Source of the DNA: Rubrivivax sp.
Lineage (GTDB): Bacteria; Pseudomonadota; Gammaproteobacteria; Burkholderiales; Burkholderiaceae_C
Direction: 5' to 3'
Length of the DNA stretch: 62,379 nucleotides
NCBI GenBank assembly: GCA_004210455.1
Contig: SEFA01000033.1
Coordinates: forward strand, 1 to 62,379
A model generated the notes under the pieces. The model was given only the letters and a program-made list of their open reading frames with translations, did not search any database and was not told where the DNA came from. Made by a program: the position numbers and the translations under genes. Positions 1-9,164 of the stretch are shown here, in pieces; within the stretch, counting starts at the first letter, position 1, and each line of letters begins with the position of its first letter.

Positions 1-507
1 GTCTGGGCCCGCCGGGGGACCGTCGGGATCGGCCAGGGCACGCACGCCACCTTGGACGAGCAAGGGACACTGGTGTCCGTGAACGACTACGGCCTGGTCA
101 AGATCCAGGACGCGGTTCGCGCGTCGGGTGTGACCGAGGTGCCCGGCGGACGCGTCGAGATCAAGACCGGCGCATCCACTCCGGTCGTCCTGGGTCCGCT
201 GTGGACCGCCGCGCTGTCGATCGATCGGCCGCTGTCGCTGAGATTCAGCATTGAAGACAAGCGCTACGACGGGACGGATGCCGCCAGGGCCGAATCGGAA
301 AGCGCGACCGGCATCGACCTGAGCGGCAGCAACGTGAAGCTGCTCACACGGTATCGGTTCGACACCCCGGCAGCGGGGCGCGGCAAGCCGGTGACCGCGG
401 AGGCGGAACTGACGGGATTCAGAAGGAAGGGTGGCGGCAGGGCGTCATTGAGAATAGAGACGCCCGTCGGCCGGCCGGGTCGGGGCACGATCTTGTCACC
501 CGAGTGA
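1..507 (+). CDS. C-terminal end of a TpsA-like exoprotein (5' end outside window)
   Basis: The reading frame is open from base 1 and stops with TGA at 505-507, so only the last 168 codons of a longer gene are present. The visible part contains the signature KRYDG followed by an acidic, Gly/Ser-rich segment ending in an LTGF motif. The same layout occurs near the C-terminus of the complete exoprotein at 6193-9129 (ADKRYDG then AWLTGY), so both appear to carry a YDG-type repeat domain of filamentous-haemagglutinin-like proteins. It is probably a second secreted TpsA substrate served by the TpsB at 9165-10901, or by a transporter lying to the left. A TTG at 52 could act as a start, but nothing supports it because the frame continues upstream. 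Function is inferred from similarity to the neighbouring gene only. Confidence 0.6.
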   Translation, partial: VWARRGTVGIGQGTHATLDEQGTLVSVNDYGLVKIQDAVRASGVTEVPGGRVEIKTGASTPVVLGPLWTAALSIDRPLSLRFSIEDKRYDGTDAARAESESATGIDLSGSNVKLLTRYRFDTPAAGRGKPVTAEAELTGFRRKGGGRASLRIETPVGRPGRGTILSPE

Positions 508-561
508 TCCGACGCGCGCCCTCGCTGTCGGAGGCCGTGGTCGGGGCGCGCCTGCGGCACG

Positions 562-1284
562 TCAGCGCAGGATGTCGAGGAGTCGGTCCAGGCCGCCGTC
601 GTTGATCGCGACCATCGCCTGCTCGCGCACCTTGGGCTTGGCGTGATACGCGACGGAGAGGCCGGCGGCGCCCATCATCGGCAGGTCGTTGGCGCCGTCG
701 CCGACGGCGATGCATTGCGCCGGCGTCGCGCCGATGCGCTCGGCGCAGTCCAGCATCATGCGGCGCTTCTCCTCGCCGTCGCAGATGTCGCCCCAGTCCT
801 GCATCACGAGGCCGCCGGTCAGGCGGCCGTCCACGATTTCCAACGCGTTGCTGCGGACGAAGTCCATGCCGAGTTCGGCGGCGACGAAGCGCGTGAAGTA
901 GGTGAAGCCGCCGGAGACCAGCACCAGTTTCAGGCCGGCGGCCTTGAGCGCCGCGCAGAGCTCGCGCGCGCCGGGATTGAAGGTGAGCCGATCGCGCAGC
1001 ACCTGCGCCAGCGCGTCCTCGCCGACGCCCTGGAGCAGCGCGAGGCGGCGGCGCAGGCTGTCCTTGAAGTCGGTGATCTCGCCGCGCATGGCGGCCTCGG
1101 TGATCGCGGCGACCTCGGCCTTGCGGCCCGCGGCGGCGGCGATCTCGTCGATGCACTCGATGGCGATCAGCGTCGAGTCCATGTCGAAGGCGGCGAGCTT
1201 GAAGTCGCGCAGCGCCAGCGGCGGCGTGAAGCCTTGCAGGACGAGCGGGGAGAGCGGGGCCGGGGAGGTCGACGAGGAGGTCAT
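562..1284 (-). CDS. serB: Phosphoserine phosphatase
   Basis: Cytoplasmic HAD-superfamily phosphatase for the last step of serine synthesis, O-phospho-L-serine to L-serine. HAD motif I is AAFDMDSTLI near residues 31-40 (catalytic Asp pair). Motif II is LVLVSGGFTYF, and motif III/IV is AVGDGANDLPMM with the metal-binding Asp residues. The length of 240 aa fits SerB proteins without a large N-terminal ACT extension. The frame can be extended upstream to 1383, but the extra 33 residues look non-coding and would run into the PIN gene, so the ATG at 1284 is preferred even though no strong Shine-Dalgarno is visible. It is the last gene of a minus-strand series that starts with mfd. It converges with the exoprotein end at 507. 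Confidence 0.95.
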   Translation of the reverse strand: MTSSSTSPAPLSPLVLQGFTPPLALRDFKLAAFDMDSTLIAIECIDEIAAAAGRKAEVAAITEAAMRGEITDFKDSLRRRLALLQGVGEDALAQVLRDRLTFNPGARELCAALKAAGLKLVLVSGGFTYFTRFVAAELGMDFVRSNALEIVDGRLTGGLVMQDWGDICDGEEKRRMMLDCAERIGATPAQCIAVGDGANDLPMMGAAGLSVAYHAKPKVREQAMVAINDGGLDRLLDILR

Positions 1285-1379
1285 GCGGGCGCGGTCTTGA
1301 ATGGGAAAGCCCCGCCGAAAATCACTTGGATCAGTCGGCGGGGACGGGCGGGAGCTTAGCGCACTCGCCGGGACGTGCT

Positions 1380-1961
1380 TCATTGCGCCAGCGAACGCAG
1401 GTACGAGGCCGGATCGGGAGGCGCCATCCAGACAGCCGGCGAGCGGTGGTCCTGTGCCGGCCAGAAGCGGCGACCCGCCGCGTAGCCGACCATCGGCTCG
1501 GCCACACCGGGAGGGCGACGCGCCCGCGTTGGCTCCGGCAGCAGCCAGTTCTCCAACTTCAGCCGTTCCACGCGTGACATCGACCGATCATTGCTCACGA
1601 GCGTGGCGCCGAGCGCAATCGCATGCGCGACGATGAAGGTGTCGAGCTCTGACAAGGGCAGCCCTGCGCGCAGCAGTGCGGCCCGCTCGATCGCGTAGAT
1701 CTCGGCGATCTCGAGGTCCCGATCGATGTATTCGACACGCATGCGCCGCTTGAGTTCAAGGAATCGAGCCTCCTTGCGGATCGACATGCGCTTGCGGAAA
1801 CCCGCGCGGGCCTCCGCGTCGACGACCACGCTGATGGCGAGGTCGCCATCGAGCTGCTTCAAGCGTTGTTCGCAGAGTTCACGACGCAAGGTCCCCTCGG
1901 GCTCGACCAGGGCGCTCACGATGTTGGAGTCGAACATGAAGAGCGGCTTAGTCGGCTGCAT
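1380..1961 (-). CDS. PIN-domain ribonuclease (VapC-like), possible toxin
   Basis: 193-residue protein with the VapC-type PIN fold. An N-terminal FMFDSNIVSAL strand carries the first catalytic acid (D11). It has a helical middle with SELDTFIVAHAIALGATLV, and then SNDRSMSRVERLKLENW, the typical end of the fold. PIN domains are Mg-dependent RNases; VapC toxins usually cut tRNA or rRNA. It carries about 50 extra residues after the fold, longer than usual VapC proteins of about 135 aa. Its start overlaps the end of the upstream gene (1948-2358) by 14 bases, the translational coupling common in toxin-antitoxin pairs. The upstream partner is not a recognisable VapB, so the toxin role is an inference. 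The frame continues upstream of 1961, but those codons lie inside the partner gene. Confidence 0.75.
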   Translation of the reverse strand: MQPTKPLFMFDSNIVSALVEPEGTLRRELCEQRLKQLDGDLAISVVVDAEARAGFRKRMSIRKEARFLELKRRMRVEYIDRDLEIAEIYAIERAALLRAGLPLSELDTFIVAHAIALGATLVSNDRSMSRVERLKLENWLLPEPTRARRPPGVAEPMVGYAAGRRFWPAQDHRSPAVWMAPPDPASYLRSLAQ

Positions 1962-2358
1962 GGCGGGCCTCCCACTCCTGGAATCGCGCGCGCCGGATCT
2001 GTTCGGCGGCCATGTTGTCGCCCCAGTCGTCCACGCCCAGCACCCGGAAGCGGACGGGCTTGCCGTAGTTCTCCGGGAGATAGGGGCAATCGCTGCAATC
2101 GCCTTGCGCATGGCAGGCCACGCGCCGATGACGCCGCATCTCGATCAGGGTGAGAGAGAAGTCGTCCAGGTCCGGCTCGACCTCGTCCTGCGGCAGGTGC
2201 GGGCAGGCCAGGCAACGGGGCATGTTCTCCAGGCCGCGGTGTCGGGCCTCCCGCTCCGCCACCATCATCTCGTAGAACCCGTCGTCTTCGTCCTCGCTCA
2301 TTTCCCTGACTTTTGCGGGCAGGGGCGCATTCCTCAAATCGACAATCACATGGGGCAT
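1948..2358 (-). CDS. Cysteine-rich protein overlapping a PIN RNase; candidate antitoxin or partner
   Basis: 136-residue protein of no family I recognise. It has two related cysteine motifs, CLACPHL and then CHAQGDCSDCPYL, which could bind a metal such as zinc. An acidic N-terminal part (SEDEDDG) precedes them, and the C-terminus is a charged amphipathic stretch (AAEQIRRARFQEWEARH). The C-terminal helix would suit binding to the PIN toxin encoded next, as VapB tails do, but this is inference. The start ATG at 2356-2358 has a good Shine-Dalgarno (GGAG, 8 bases upstream). There is no AbrB, ribbon-helix-helix or Phd-like DNA-binding domain, so it is not a standard antitoxin. The pair sits between mfd and serB. 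Confidence 0.65.
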   Translation of the reverse strand: MPHVIVDLRNAPLPAKVREMSEDEDDGFYEMMVAEREARHRGLENMPRCLACPHLPQDEVEPDLDDFSLTLIEMRRHRRVACHAQGDCSDCPYLPENYGKPVRFRVLGVDDWGDNMAAEQIRRARFQEWEARHAAD

Positions 2359-2475
2359 CGCATCACTCCAAAAACTTCGATGCGATGAAGTCTAGGAAGA
2401 TGTTGCCTCTCGCGCACTGGCCTGAATTCGTGGACTGCGTGACGCCTTCCAGCAGTTCAAGCCAGTGGTGGCCGC

Positions 2476-5400
2476 TCACTGCTGCGTCACCGGCGCGCCG
2501 AGCAGCCGCAGCACCTCGCGCACGGCCTGCGCGCGGTCCTTCGGATCGGTGAGCGCCTTGTCGATGCGCAGCTTCTCGTTGCCGACCAGCTTGATGTTGC
2601 GGTTCTTCTGCACCAGCTCGATCACCCGCATCGGATCGATCGGCGGGTTGGGCCGGAAGTTGATGTTGATGACGCTGGGCGCGGCGTCGATCTTCATCAC
2701 GCCGTAGGGCTTGGCCAGCACGCGCAGGCGGTGCGTGTCGAACAGCGTCTGGCCTTGCGCGGGCAGCTTGCCGAAGCGGTCGGTGACCTCCTCGAGCATC
2801 GCGTCGATCTGCTCGGCGCGGTCCGCGGTCGCCAGCCGCTTGTACAGCGACAGCCGCTGGTGCACGTCGCCGCAGTAGGCGTCCGGCAGCAGCGCGGGGG
2901 CATGCAGGTTGATCTCGGTGGTCGCGGCCAGCGGGCTGAGCAGATCGGGCTCGCGGCCCGCCTTCAGCGAACGCACGGCCTCGGACAACATCTCGTTGTA
3001 GAGCTGGAAACCGATCTCCATCATGTTGCCGCTCTGGTGCTCGCCGAGCATCTCGCCGGCGCCGCGGATCTCCAGGTCGTGCATCGCGAGGTAGAAGCCC
3101 GAGCCGAGTTCCTCCATCGCCTGGATCGCTTCCAGCCGCTGCGCGGCCTGCTTGGTCAGGCCCTCGACGTCCGGGACCATCAGGTAGGCATAGGCCTGGT
3201 GGTGGGAGCGACCCACCCGCCCGCGCAGCTGGTGCAACTGCGCCAGGCCGAACTTGTCGGCGCGGCTGATGACGATGGTGTTGGCGCTGGGCACGTCGAT
3301 GCCGGTCTCGATGATGGTCGAGCACAGCAGCACGTTGTGCTTGCCGCCGACGAACTCGCGCATCACGCGCTCCAGCTCGCGCTCGGGCATCTGGCCGTGG
3401 GCGACGACGATGCGCGCCTCGGGCAGCAGTTCCTCGAGTTTCATGCGGCGGTTCTCGATCGTCTCGACCTCGTTGTGCAGGAAGTAGACCTGGCCGCCGC
3501 GCTTGAGCTCGCGCAGCACCGCCTCGCGGATGGTGCCGCTGCTCTCGCTGCGCACGAAGGTCTTGATGGCCAGGCGGCGTTGCGGCGCGGTGGCGATGAC
3601 GCTCAGGTCGCGCAGGCCCTCCAGCGCCATGCCCAGCGTGCGCGGGATCGGCGTGGCGGTCAGGGTCAGCACGTCGACCTCGGCGCGCATCGCCTTCATG
3701 GCCTCCTTGTGGCGCACGCCGAAACGGTGTTCCTCGTCGATGATGAGCAGGCCCAGGCGCATGAACTTCACATCGGCCGACAGCAGCTTGTGCGTGCCGA
3801 TCACGATGTCGATCGAGCCGTCGGCCAGGCCTTCCATCGCCGCCTTGATCTCCTTGGCGGAGCGGAAGCGGCTCATCTCGGCGACCTTGACCGGCCACTT
3901 GCCGAAGCGGTCGGCGATGTTCTGGTAGTGCTGCTCGGCCAGCAGCGTGGTCGGCGCCAGCAGCGCGACCTGCTTGCCGCCCATCACCGCGACGAAGGCG
4001 GCGCGCAGCGCCACCTCGGTCTTGCCGAAGCCGACGTCGCCGCAGACCAGCCGGTCCATCGGCTTGGGGCTGATCATGTCCTGGATCACGGCGTGGATCG
4101 CGGCGCGCTGGTCGGGCGTCTCCTCGAAACCGAAGCTCGCGGCGAAGGCCTCGTAGTCGTGCGGCGAGTAGCGGAACGCATGGCCCTCGCGCGCGGCGCG
4201 GCGGGCGTAGAGGTTGAGCAGCTCGGCGGCGGTGTCGCGGACCTGCTCGGCCGCCTTGCGCCGGGCCTTGTCCCACTGGCCGGAGCCGAGCTTGTGCAGC
4301 GGCGCTTCCTCCGCGCTGACGCCGGTGTAGCGGCTGATCAGGTGAAGTTGCGCGACCGGCACGTAGAGCGTGGCCTTGTCGGCGTACTCCAGATGCAGGA
4401 ACTCGCTCGGACCGTCGCCCAGGTCGATGTTGACCAGCCCCAGGTAGCGGCCGATGCCGTGGCTGGTGTGCACGACCGGATCGCCGACCTTCAACTCGGA
4501 CAGGTCCTTGATCAGCGCATTGACGTCGCTGACCTGCTCCTGCTTGCGGCGGCGCCGCGTGGTGGGCGTGGTCGCGAAGAGTTCGGTCTCGGTGAACAGC
4601 TGGATCTGGCGACCTTCCTCCGGCTCGTTCCAGAAGAAGCCCGCGGCCAGCGGCGCGGCGGTGATCGCGAAGCGCTCGTCCTTGTTCGCCTCGAACTCGG
4701 CGAGGTCCTTCACCGACGGCGGATCGATCCGGTTGTCGCGCAGCAGTTCGAGCAGGCTCTCGCGACGGCCTTCGCTCTCGGCCAGCAGCAGCACGCGGAA
4801 CGTCGTCTCCTTCAGGTGTGCGGCCAGCCGCGCGAGCGGCTCCTGCGCGCCGCGGTCGACGCTGACGTCGGGCAGCGGACGCGCGTAGTCGACGGCGTCG
4901 CGACCGCGCACGGCCAGCACCGCGTGTCGGTGCGTCGCGGTGAAGAACTCCTCGGGCCGCAGGAAGATCTCCTCGGGCGCCAGGATCGGCCGGTCGGGGT
5001 CGTGCTGCAGGAAGCGGTGGCGCTCGCGGGTGTCGGTCCAGTAGCGCTGCAGCGCCTCGTCGACGTCGCCGTGCAGCACCAGGCCCGCCTCGGCGCTCAC
5101 GTAGTCGAACACGGTGGCGACCTCGTCGAAGAACAGCGGCAGGTAGTACTCGATGCCGCCGGTGGCCAGACCCGTGTCGATGTCCTTGTAGATGCGCGAC
5201 CTGGTCGGATCGCCGTCCATCTTCTCGCGCCAGCGGGCGCGGAAGGCCTTGCGCGACGCCTCGTCCATCGGGAACTCGCGCCCGGGCAGCAGGCGTACCT
5301 CCGGCACCGGGTACAGCGAGCGCTGCGAATCGGGATCGAAGACGCGGATCGAATCCACCTCGTCGCCGAACAGGTCGACGCGGTAGGGCACCAGCGAGCC

Positions 5401-5943
5401 CATCGGGAAGAGGTCGATCAGGCCGCCGCGCACGGCGTATTCGCCGGGCGAGACGACCTGGCTGACGTGCTGGTAACCGCCCAGCGTGAGCTGGCGCTTC
5501 AGGCCCGCCTCGTCCAGACGCTGCTTCTGGCGGAAGTTGAAGGTCGTTGCGGCGAGGAAGGACGGCGGCGCCAGTCGTGTCAGCGCGGTGGTCGCCGGCA
5601 GCAGCACGACGTCGAGATCGCGCTCCGCCACCGGTTTGCCGTTGGCCTGCAACAGGCGCCACAGCGTGGCCAGGCGTTCGGAGATCAGGTCCTGGTGCGG
5701 GCTGAAGTTGTCATACGGCAGCGTCTCCCAGTCGGGGAACACGGCCACGCGCAACTCGGGCGCGAAGAACTTGAGCTCGTCCTCCAGGCGCTGCGTGTCG
5801 CCGGGCTCGGCGGTGACGACCAGCGTCAGGCGGCCGGCCGCCTGCTGCTGCCGCGCGAAGCGGGCGAGCAGCAGCGCGTCGGCGGAGCCGGCGGGACGGG
5901 GCAGGGTGAAGCGTTTGCCGGGAGAGATCGTGGACAGCTGCAT
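2476..5943 (-). CDS. mfd: Transcription-repair coupling factor Mfd
   Basis: ATP-driven DNA translocase that removes RNA polymerase stalled at lesions and recruits UvrA for strand-specific repair. The 1155 aa match the family length. The N-terminal UvrB-like region is followed by the RNAP-interaction domain (around LKVGDPVVHTSHGIGRYLGL). RecG-like helicase motifs follow: Walker A GDVGFGKTE near residue 635, DEEH near 733, TATPIPRTL, and motif VI QLRGRVGRS. The TRCF C-terminal domain ends the protein. An alternative TTG start lies three codons upstream, but ATG at 5943 is the natural start. It is transcribed away from the TPS genes and leads into the cysteine-rich/PIN pair and serB on the same strand. 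Confidence 0.97.
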   Translation of the reverse strand: MQLSTISPGKRFTLPRPAGSADALLLARFARQQQAAGRLTLVVTAEPGDTQRLEDELKFFAPELRVAVFPDWETLPYDNFSPHQDLISERLATLWRLLQANGKPVAERDLDVVLLPATTALTRLAPPSFLAATTFNFRQKQRLDEAGLKRQLTLGGYQHVSQVVSPGEYAVRGGLIDLFPMGSLVPYRVDLFGDEVDSIRVFDPDSQRSLYPVPEVRLLPGREFPMDEASRKAFRARWREKMDGDPTRSRIYKDIDTGLATGGIEYYLPLFFDEVATVFDYVSAEAGLVLHGDVDEALQRYWTDTRERHRFLQHDPDRPILAPEEIFLRPEEFFTATHRHAVLAVRGRDAVDYARPLPDVSVDRGAQEPLARLAAHLKETTFRVLLLAESEGRRESLLELLRDNRIDPPSVKDLAEFEANKDERFAITAAPLAAGFFWNEPEEGRQIQLFTETELFATTPTTRRRRKQEQVSDVNALIKDLSELKVGDPVVHTSHGIGRYLGLVNIDLGDGPSEFLHLEYADKATLYVPVAQLHLISRYTGVSAEEAPLHKLGSGQWDKARRKAAEQVRDTAAELLNLYARRAAREGHAFRYSPHDYEAFAASFGFEETPDQRAAIHAVIQDMISPKPMDRLVCGDVGFGKTEVALRAAFVAVMGGKQVALLAPTTLLAEQHYQNIADRFGKWPVKVAEMSRFRSAKEIKAAMEGLADGSIDIVIGTHKLLSADVKFMRLGLLIIDEEHRFGVRHKEAMKAMRAEVDVLTLTATPIPRTLGMALEGLRDLSVIATAPQRRLAIKTFVRSESSGTIREAVLRELKRGGQVYFLHNEVETIENRRMKLEELLPEARIVVAHGQMPERELERVMREFVGGKHNVLLCSTIIETGIDVPSANTIVISRADKFGLAQLHQLRGRVGRSHHQAYAYLMVPDVEGLTKQAAQRLEAIQAMEELGSGFYLAMHDLEIRGAGEMLGEHQSGNMMEIGFQLYNEMLSEAVRSLKAGREPDLLSPLAATTEINLHAPALLPDAYCGDVHQRLSLYKRLATADRAEQIDAMLEEVTDRFGKLPAQGQTLFDTHRLRVLAKPYGVMKIDAAPSVININFRPNPPIDPMRVIELVQKNRNIKLVGNEKLRIDKALTDPKDRAQAVREVLRLLGAPVTQQ

Positions 5944-6192
5944 GGCGCACAAATGAGGACAGCCCCGGGGAGGGGCTTGCCGGGAATTGTAGGGAGGACG
6001 CGCGGACAGCGCGTGGCAGGAGCGATCCGGGCCTGAGAGCAGTCGGCGTACCCGGCGCGGAGTTCCTGATGCATTCCGGGATGGTTGCGGCGCGATGAGG
6101 CGGGCGCGTCGGCGCGCATGGTGAGCCTGAGCGATTGGTGAAGCGCTCCCGGCTTCGAAGAATGTCGGTTTTCATTCGGGCTCACCTCTCTC

Positions 6193-9129
6193 ATGCGCAG
6201 ACCCATCATCGACAGCATGCGGCGGACCGGACGGCCGCCGCGGCAGAGATCCACCCGACCCGTCGTGCGTCGGCATGTGCTGGCGGCAGCAGCGGGGCTG
6301 GCCGGCATGGCCGCCCTGCCGCCGGCGGGAGCCCAGGTGCCGGCGCCCGCGGCCCTGCCGCAGGGACATGCCTTGCGGGCCGGCGACGTGCGGGTCGCCA
6401 CGCCCGGCCCCGGCCGCATGGTGATCACGCAGACGACGGAGCGGGCGGCGATCGCCTGGCAGGGGTTCGACATCGGGGCCTCGGCGTCCGTGACCTTCGT
6501 ACAGCCCGGTGGGACGTCCGTCGTGGTGAACCGGGTGATCGGCGCCGAGCGGAGCCAGATCCTGGGGAGGCTGTCCGCCAACGGGCAGGTCTTCCTCCTC
6601 AATGAAAACGGCGTGATCTTCGGCCCGGACTCGCTGGTGGTCGCCGGCGCGTTGGGCGTCAGCACACGAAGGCAGGCGGGCGACGGTTGGACCGGGTTGG
6701 ACGTCCAGGAACTCCGGGAGCCGGGCGGCGGCGCGGCCATCGATCTCCAGGGCCATGTCCGGTTGCATCGCGGCGGGATCGCGCTGCTGCAAGGAGGCAC
6801 CGTCCATCTGCGCGGTCTTCAGGCGCCAGGCGGGAGTCTGTGGGTGCGCGGTGGCGATGTCAGCGTCGGCATGTCGGGTGACGAGGTCAGGCTGGGGGCG
6901 CCGGTCGCCATCGAGGCCACGTCGACCGCGACGGACCCCAGTTTCGCGGGCGAGATGGGCGGGGTCGACATCGACGCCGCGGGGAAGCTTGAGGTGGCCG
7001 CGCCCTTGATCGTCGGCGGCGAGGTGGGCCGGGGCGGACAGGTGCGTCTGGTCGGCCAGACGGTGAATGTCGGCAACGTCCATGTGGCGAGTACCGCGAA
7101 CGATGGGGGGACCATCGAGATCGTCGGTCGTGACGGCGTGACGCTCTCAGGGGGGCTCGATGCGCGAGGTGCGCGCGACGGTGGCCGGATCATGGCGCGG
7201 GCAGCGGGCGGGATCGTCGGCGACGGGGGCCATGTCTCGGTCCAAGGAGGGCGACGCGGCGGAGAGTTCACCGTGGACGCTTCGTCGATCACGTGGCGTC
7301 ATGGGGGCGTCGATGCGACAGGGCGTCTGCAGGGCGGCAGCGTTCGCTTGCACGCGACGGGCGCCCTTCCTGCGGCGGCCCTGCAATTGGCGGGGCGTCA
7401 GGAATTCAATGCCAACGCGATCCAGGCGGGCCACGGCGGAAGCGTGAGCCTGAGCTCGGAAACGGGCATGGTGGCGCAGAAGGGCGTGCGGCTGTCCGTC
7501 GAGGGCGCCGGCGAGACCGGCCGGTCCGGCACCATCGAGGTGCTGGCTCGTTCGGGGGAGCGACCGAGACCGACCGTCGTGTTCGGTTCGACGCCGGGCG
7601 GGTCGCTGCATCTCGGCGCCCGCGCCTGGGAGATCGGGGACGGCGATCCGCCGCCGAGCGGCGACCCGCCTGCGACCCTGGATCCGAGCGTGGGCCGCCT
7701 GGCGGCCCGCGAGCTGTCCGTGTGGCTGGATCGGGAGCGCGCGGTGCAGTTGACTGCGGCCGATGAGCTCGTGGTGAAGCGTCCTGTCGTCACCACGAAC
7801 GACGCTTCGGGAATGCTCTCGCTGACGGGCGGGCGCGTCTCGCTGGCGGCCGACATCCAGCGGATCGCCGGCGATGTCGTGCTTCGGGCGGATCGACGGT
7901 CGACACAGGCGCAGCCGCCGTCGATCCGGATGCAGCCGGGGACGGCGATCCGCGCACCGGCGTCCACGGTGTCGTTCCTTCTGCCCGGCGACCCGTCGAC
8001 GAAGGCGGCCGGACCCGCCGCGCCGGTCCTGACCCTGGACGTCGTGCAAGCGGACCACCTCGTCGTCGACGCGTCGGGCGCCGGGCTCGATCTGGTGGGG
8101 GCCGACAAGCGCTACGACGGCGGCACGCAGGTCGCGGTCGAGCGCGTCGCACTGTCCGGCGTCGAGTTCCTTCCGACCAGCAACCTGAGGCCGGGGGTGG
8201 AGGCCGCGTTCGTCGACAAGCAGGCCGGCCCGGCGAAGACGGTGCATTTCCGCGCCTGGCTGACGGGTTACGACGGCGAGGAGCGGGCCGGTTTGCGAAC
8301 GCCCGGGCGGGAATCACGCCAAGGCGGCGGCGTTCCCGACGCGGGGAGCGAACCCATCTGGGAGACGGTGGCCGCGATCCACCCAGTGCCGCTGTCCGTC
8401 GCCGGTGTGGTGCAGCCGAAAACGGCGGACGGCACCCTCGATGCGCAGGTGACGCTCTCGCTGAGCGCCGACCCGTTGCCCGGCGACGCGGTGACGGTCG
8501 TGCACGGCGCGGCCGAATTCGATGACGCCGGGCCGGGCGAGGGCAGGACGGTCACCGTCCGGGATGTCCGCTTGGGCGGACGGGACGGCGGCAACTATGT
8601 CGTGCCGTCGACCTTGACGCTGAACGGGCTGCGCATCGACCCGGCGCCGGAGGGGACGGTTCGACCGGGCGTCGTCGAGAAACCGGACCCTGAGAGGACG
8701 CCCGACCGGAACGCTCAGCCCGACCCGAATGCTCAGCCCGACCCGAACGGTCAGCCTGACACGAACGGTCAGCCTGACACGAACGGTCAGCCTGACACGA
8801 ACGGGAAGCACGGGCTCATCGAGATGCCCGGGTCCATCGAGACGCCCGCGTCCATCGGGAAGCCCGGATCCGGCGCGAAGCCGGTGTTCGTCGTCGATCC
8901 CGGGGGGGCCGGGACGTCCGGCCGTTCGACGCGAGCCGTCGGGGTGTCCATCGGCGGCTGCGGCGCGGTGTCGGGCTGCGTGCATGCGCTGGGGCAGTTC
9001 CGTCCGCCCGGACGTCCCTGCGAGGAGCGTCCGCTGGCGGATCTGCTCAAGCCGCCGGCCTCACCGCTGAAGGTCGATCAGGGCGTCTGTCGTCTCAAGG
9101 AGCGGTCTTCGGAAGAAGGCAAGCCCTGA
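6193..9129 (+). CDS. Two-partner secretion exoprotein (TpsA), short adhesin-like
   Basis: 978-residue secreted protein. An Arg-rich N-terminus leads to a signal peptide (VLAAAAGLAGMAALPPAGA, residues about 29-47). The TPS secretion domain follows, with IAWQGFDIG, VNRVIG and NENGVIFG (137-143), the equivalents of the FhaB motifs NPNL/NPNGI. The middle is Gly/Val-rich, as expected of a right-handed beta-helix. Near the C-terminus are a YDG-type domain (KRYDG), a second Ig-like repeat, a PD/QN hexapeptide repeat (see 8713-8802), and a tail with four Cys (GGCGAVSGC and two more). No Shine-Dalgarno is clear; ATG at 6217 is a possible alternative start. The tpsB gene follows 35 bases downstream. 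The short length and Cys tail suggest a surface-anchored adhesin rather than a CDI toxin, and no toxin domain is seen. Confidence 0.85.
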   Translation: MRRPIIDSMRRTGRPPRQRSTRPVVRRHVLAAAAGLAGMAALPPAGAQVPAPAALPQGHALRAGDVRVATPGPGRMVITQTTERAAIAWQGFDIGASASVTFVQPGGTSVVVNRVIGAERSQILGRLSANGQVFLLNENGVIFGPDSLVVAGALGVSTRRQAGDGWTGLDVQELREPGGGAAIDLQGHVRLHRGGIALLQGGTVHLRGLQAPGGSLWVRGGDVSVGMSGDEVRLGAPVAIEATSTATDPSFAGEMGGVDIDAAGKLEVAAPLIVGGEVGRGGQVRLVGQTVNVGNVHVASTANDGGTIEIVGRDGVTLSGGLDARGARDGGRIMARAAGGIVGDGGHVSVQGGRRGGEFTVDASSITWRHGGVDATGRLQGGSVRLHATGALPAAALQLAGRQEFNANAIQAGHGGSVSLSSETGMVAQKGVRLSVEGAGETGRSGTIEVLARSGERPRPTVVFGSTPGGSLHLGARAWEIGDGDPPPSGDPPATLDPSVGRLAARELSVWLDRERAVQLTAADELVVKRPVVTTNDASGMLSLTGGRVSLAADIQRIAGDVVLRADRRSTQAQPPSIRMQPGTAIRAPASTVSFLLPGDPSTKAAGPAAPVLTLDVVQADHLVVDASGAGLDLVGADKRYDGGTQVAVERVALSGVEFLPTSNLRPGVEAAFVDKQAGPAKTVHFRAWLTGYDGEERAGLRTPGRESRQGGGVPDAGSEPIWETVAAIHPVPLSVAGVVQPKTADGTLDAQVTLSLSADPLPGDAVTVVHGAAEFDDAGPGEGRTVTVRDVRLGGRDGGNYVVPSTLTLNGLRIDPAPEGTVRPGVVEKPDPERTPDRNAQPDPNAQPDPNGQPDTNGQPDTNGQPDTNGKHGLIEMPGSIETPASIGKPGSGAKPVFVVDPGGAGTSGRSTRAVGVSIGGCGAVSGCVHALGQFRPPGRPCEERPLADLLKPPASPLKVDQGVCRLKERSSEEGKP
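8713..8802 (+). repeat. Five 18-bp tandem repeats inside tpsA
   Basis: Five consecutive 18-base units encode AQPDPN, AQPDPN, GQPDTN, GQPDTN and GQPDTN. The last three units are identical at DNA level (GGTCAGCCTGACACGAAC), which indicates recent slippage. A degenerate unit precedes them. Gains or losses would keep the reading frame and lengthen a flexible Pro/Asp/Asn linker between the beta-helix part and the Cys-containing tail. Confidence 0.95.
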
Positions 9130-9164
9130 CCCTTCCCGGAAACGGGCGTCCCGCGCAAGCCGCG

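Noticed and set aside
1380..1961. Frameshift at the C-terminus of the PIN gene
   Set aside because: The extra 50 residues remain in frame and no overlapping conserved sequence in another frame was seen.
2731..6036. Long open frame antisense to mfd (about 1100 codons)
   Set aside because: It is a mirror of the GC-rich mfd coding frame, rich in Gln/Leu/Arg/Gly, with no recognisable domain. mfd itself has all family motifs.
6193..9129. Contact-dependent inhibition (CdiA) toxin
   Set aside because: The protein is under 1000 residues, has no VENN or toxin tip, and no immunity gene follows.
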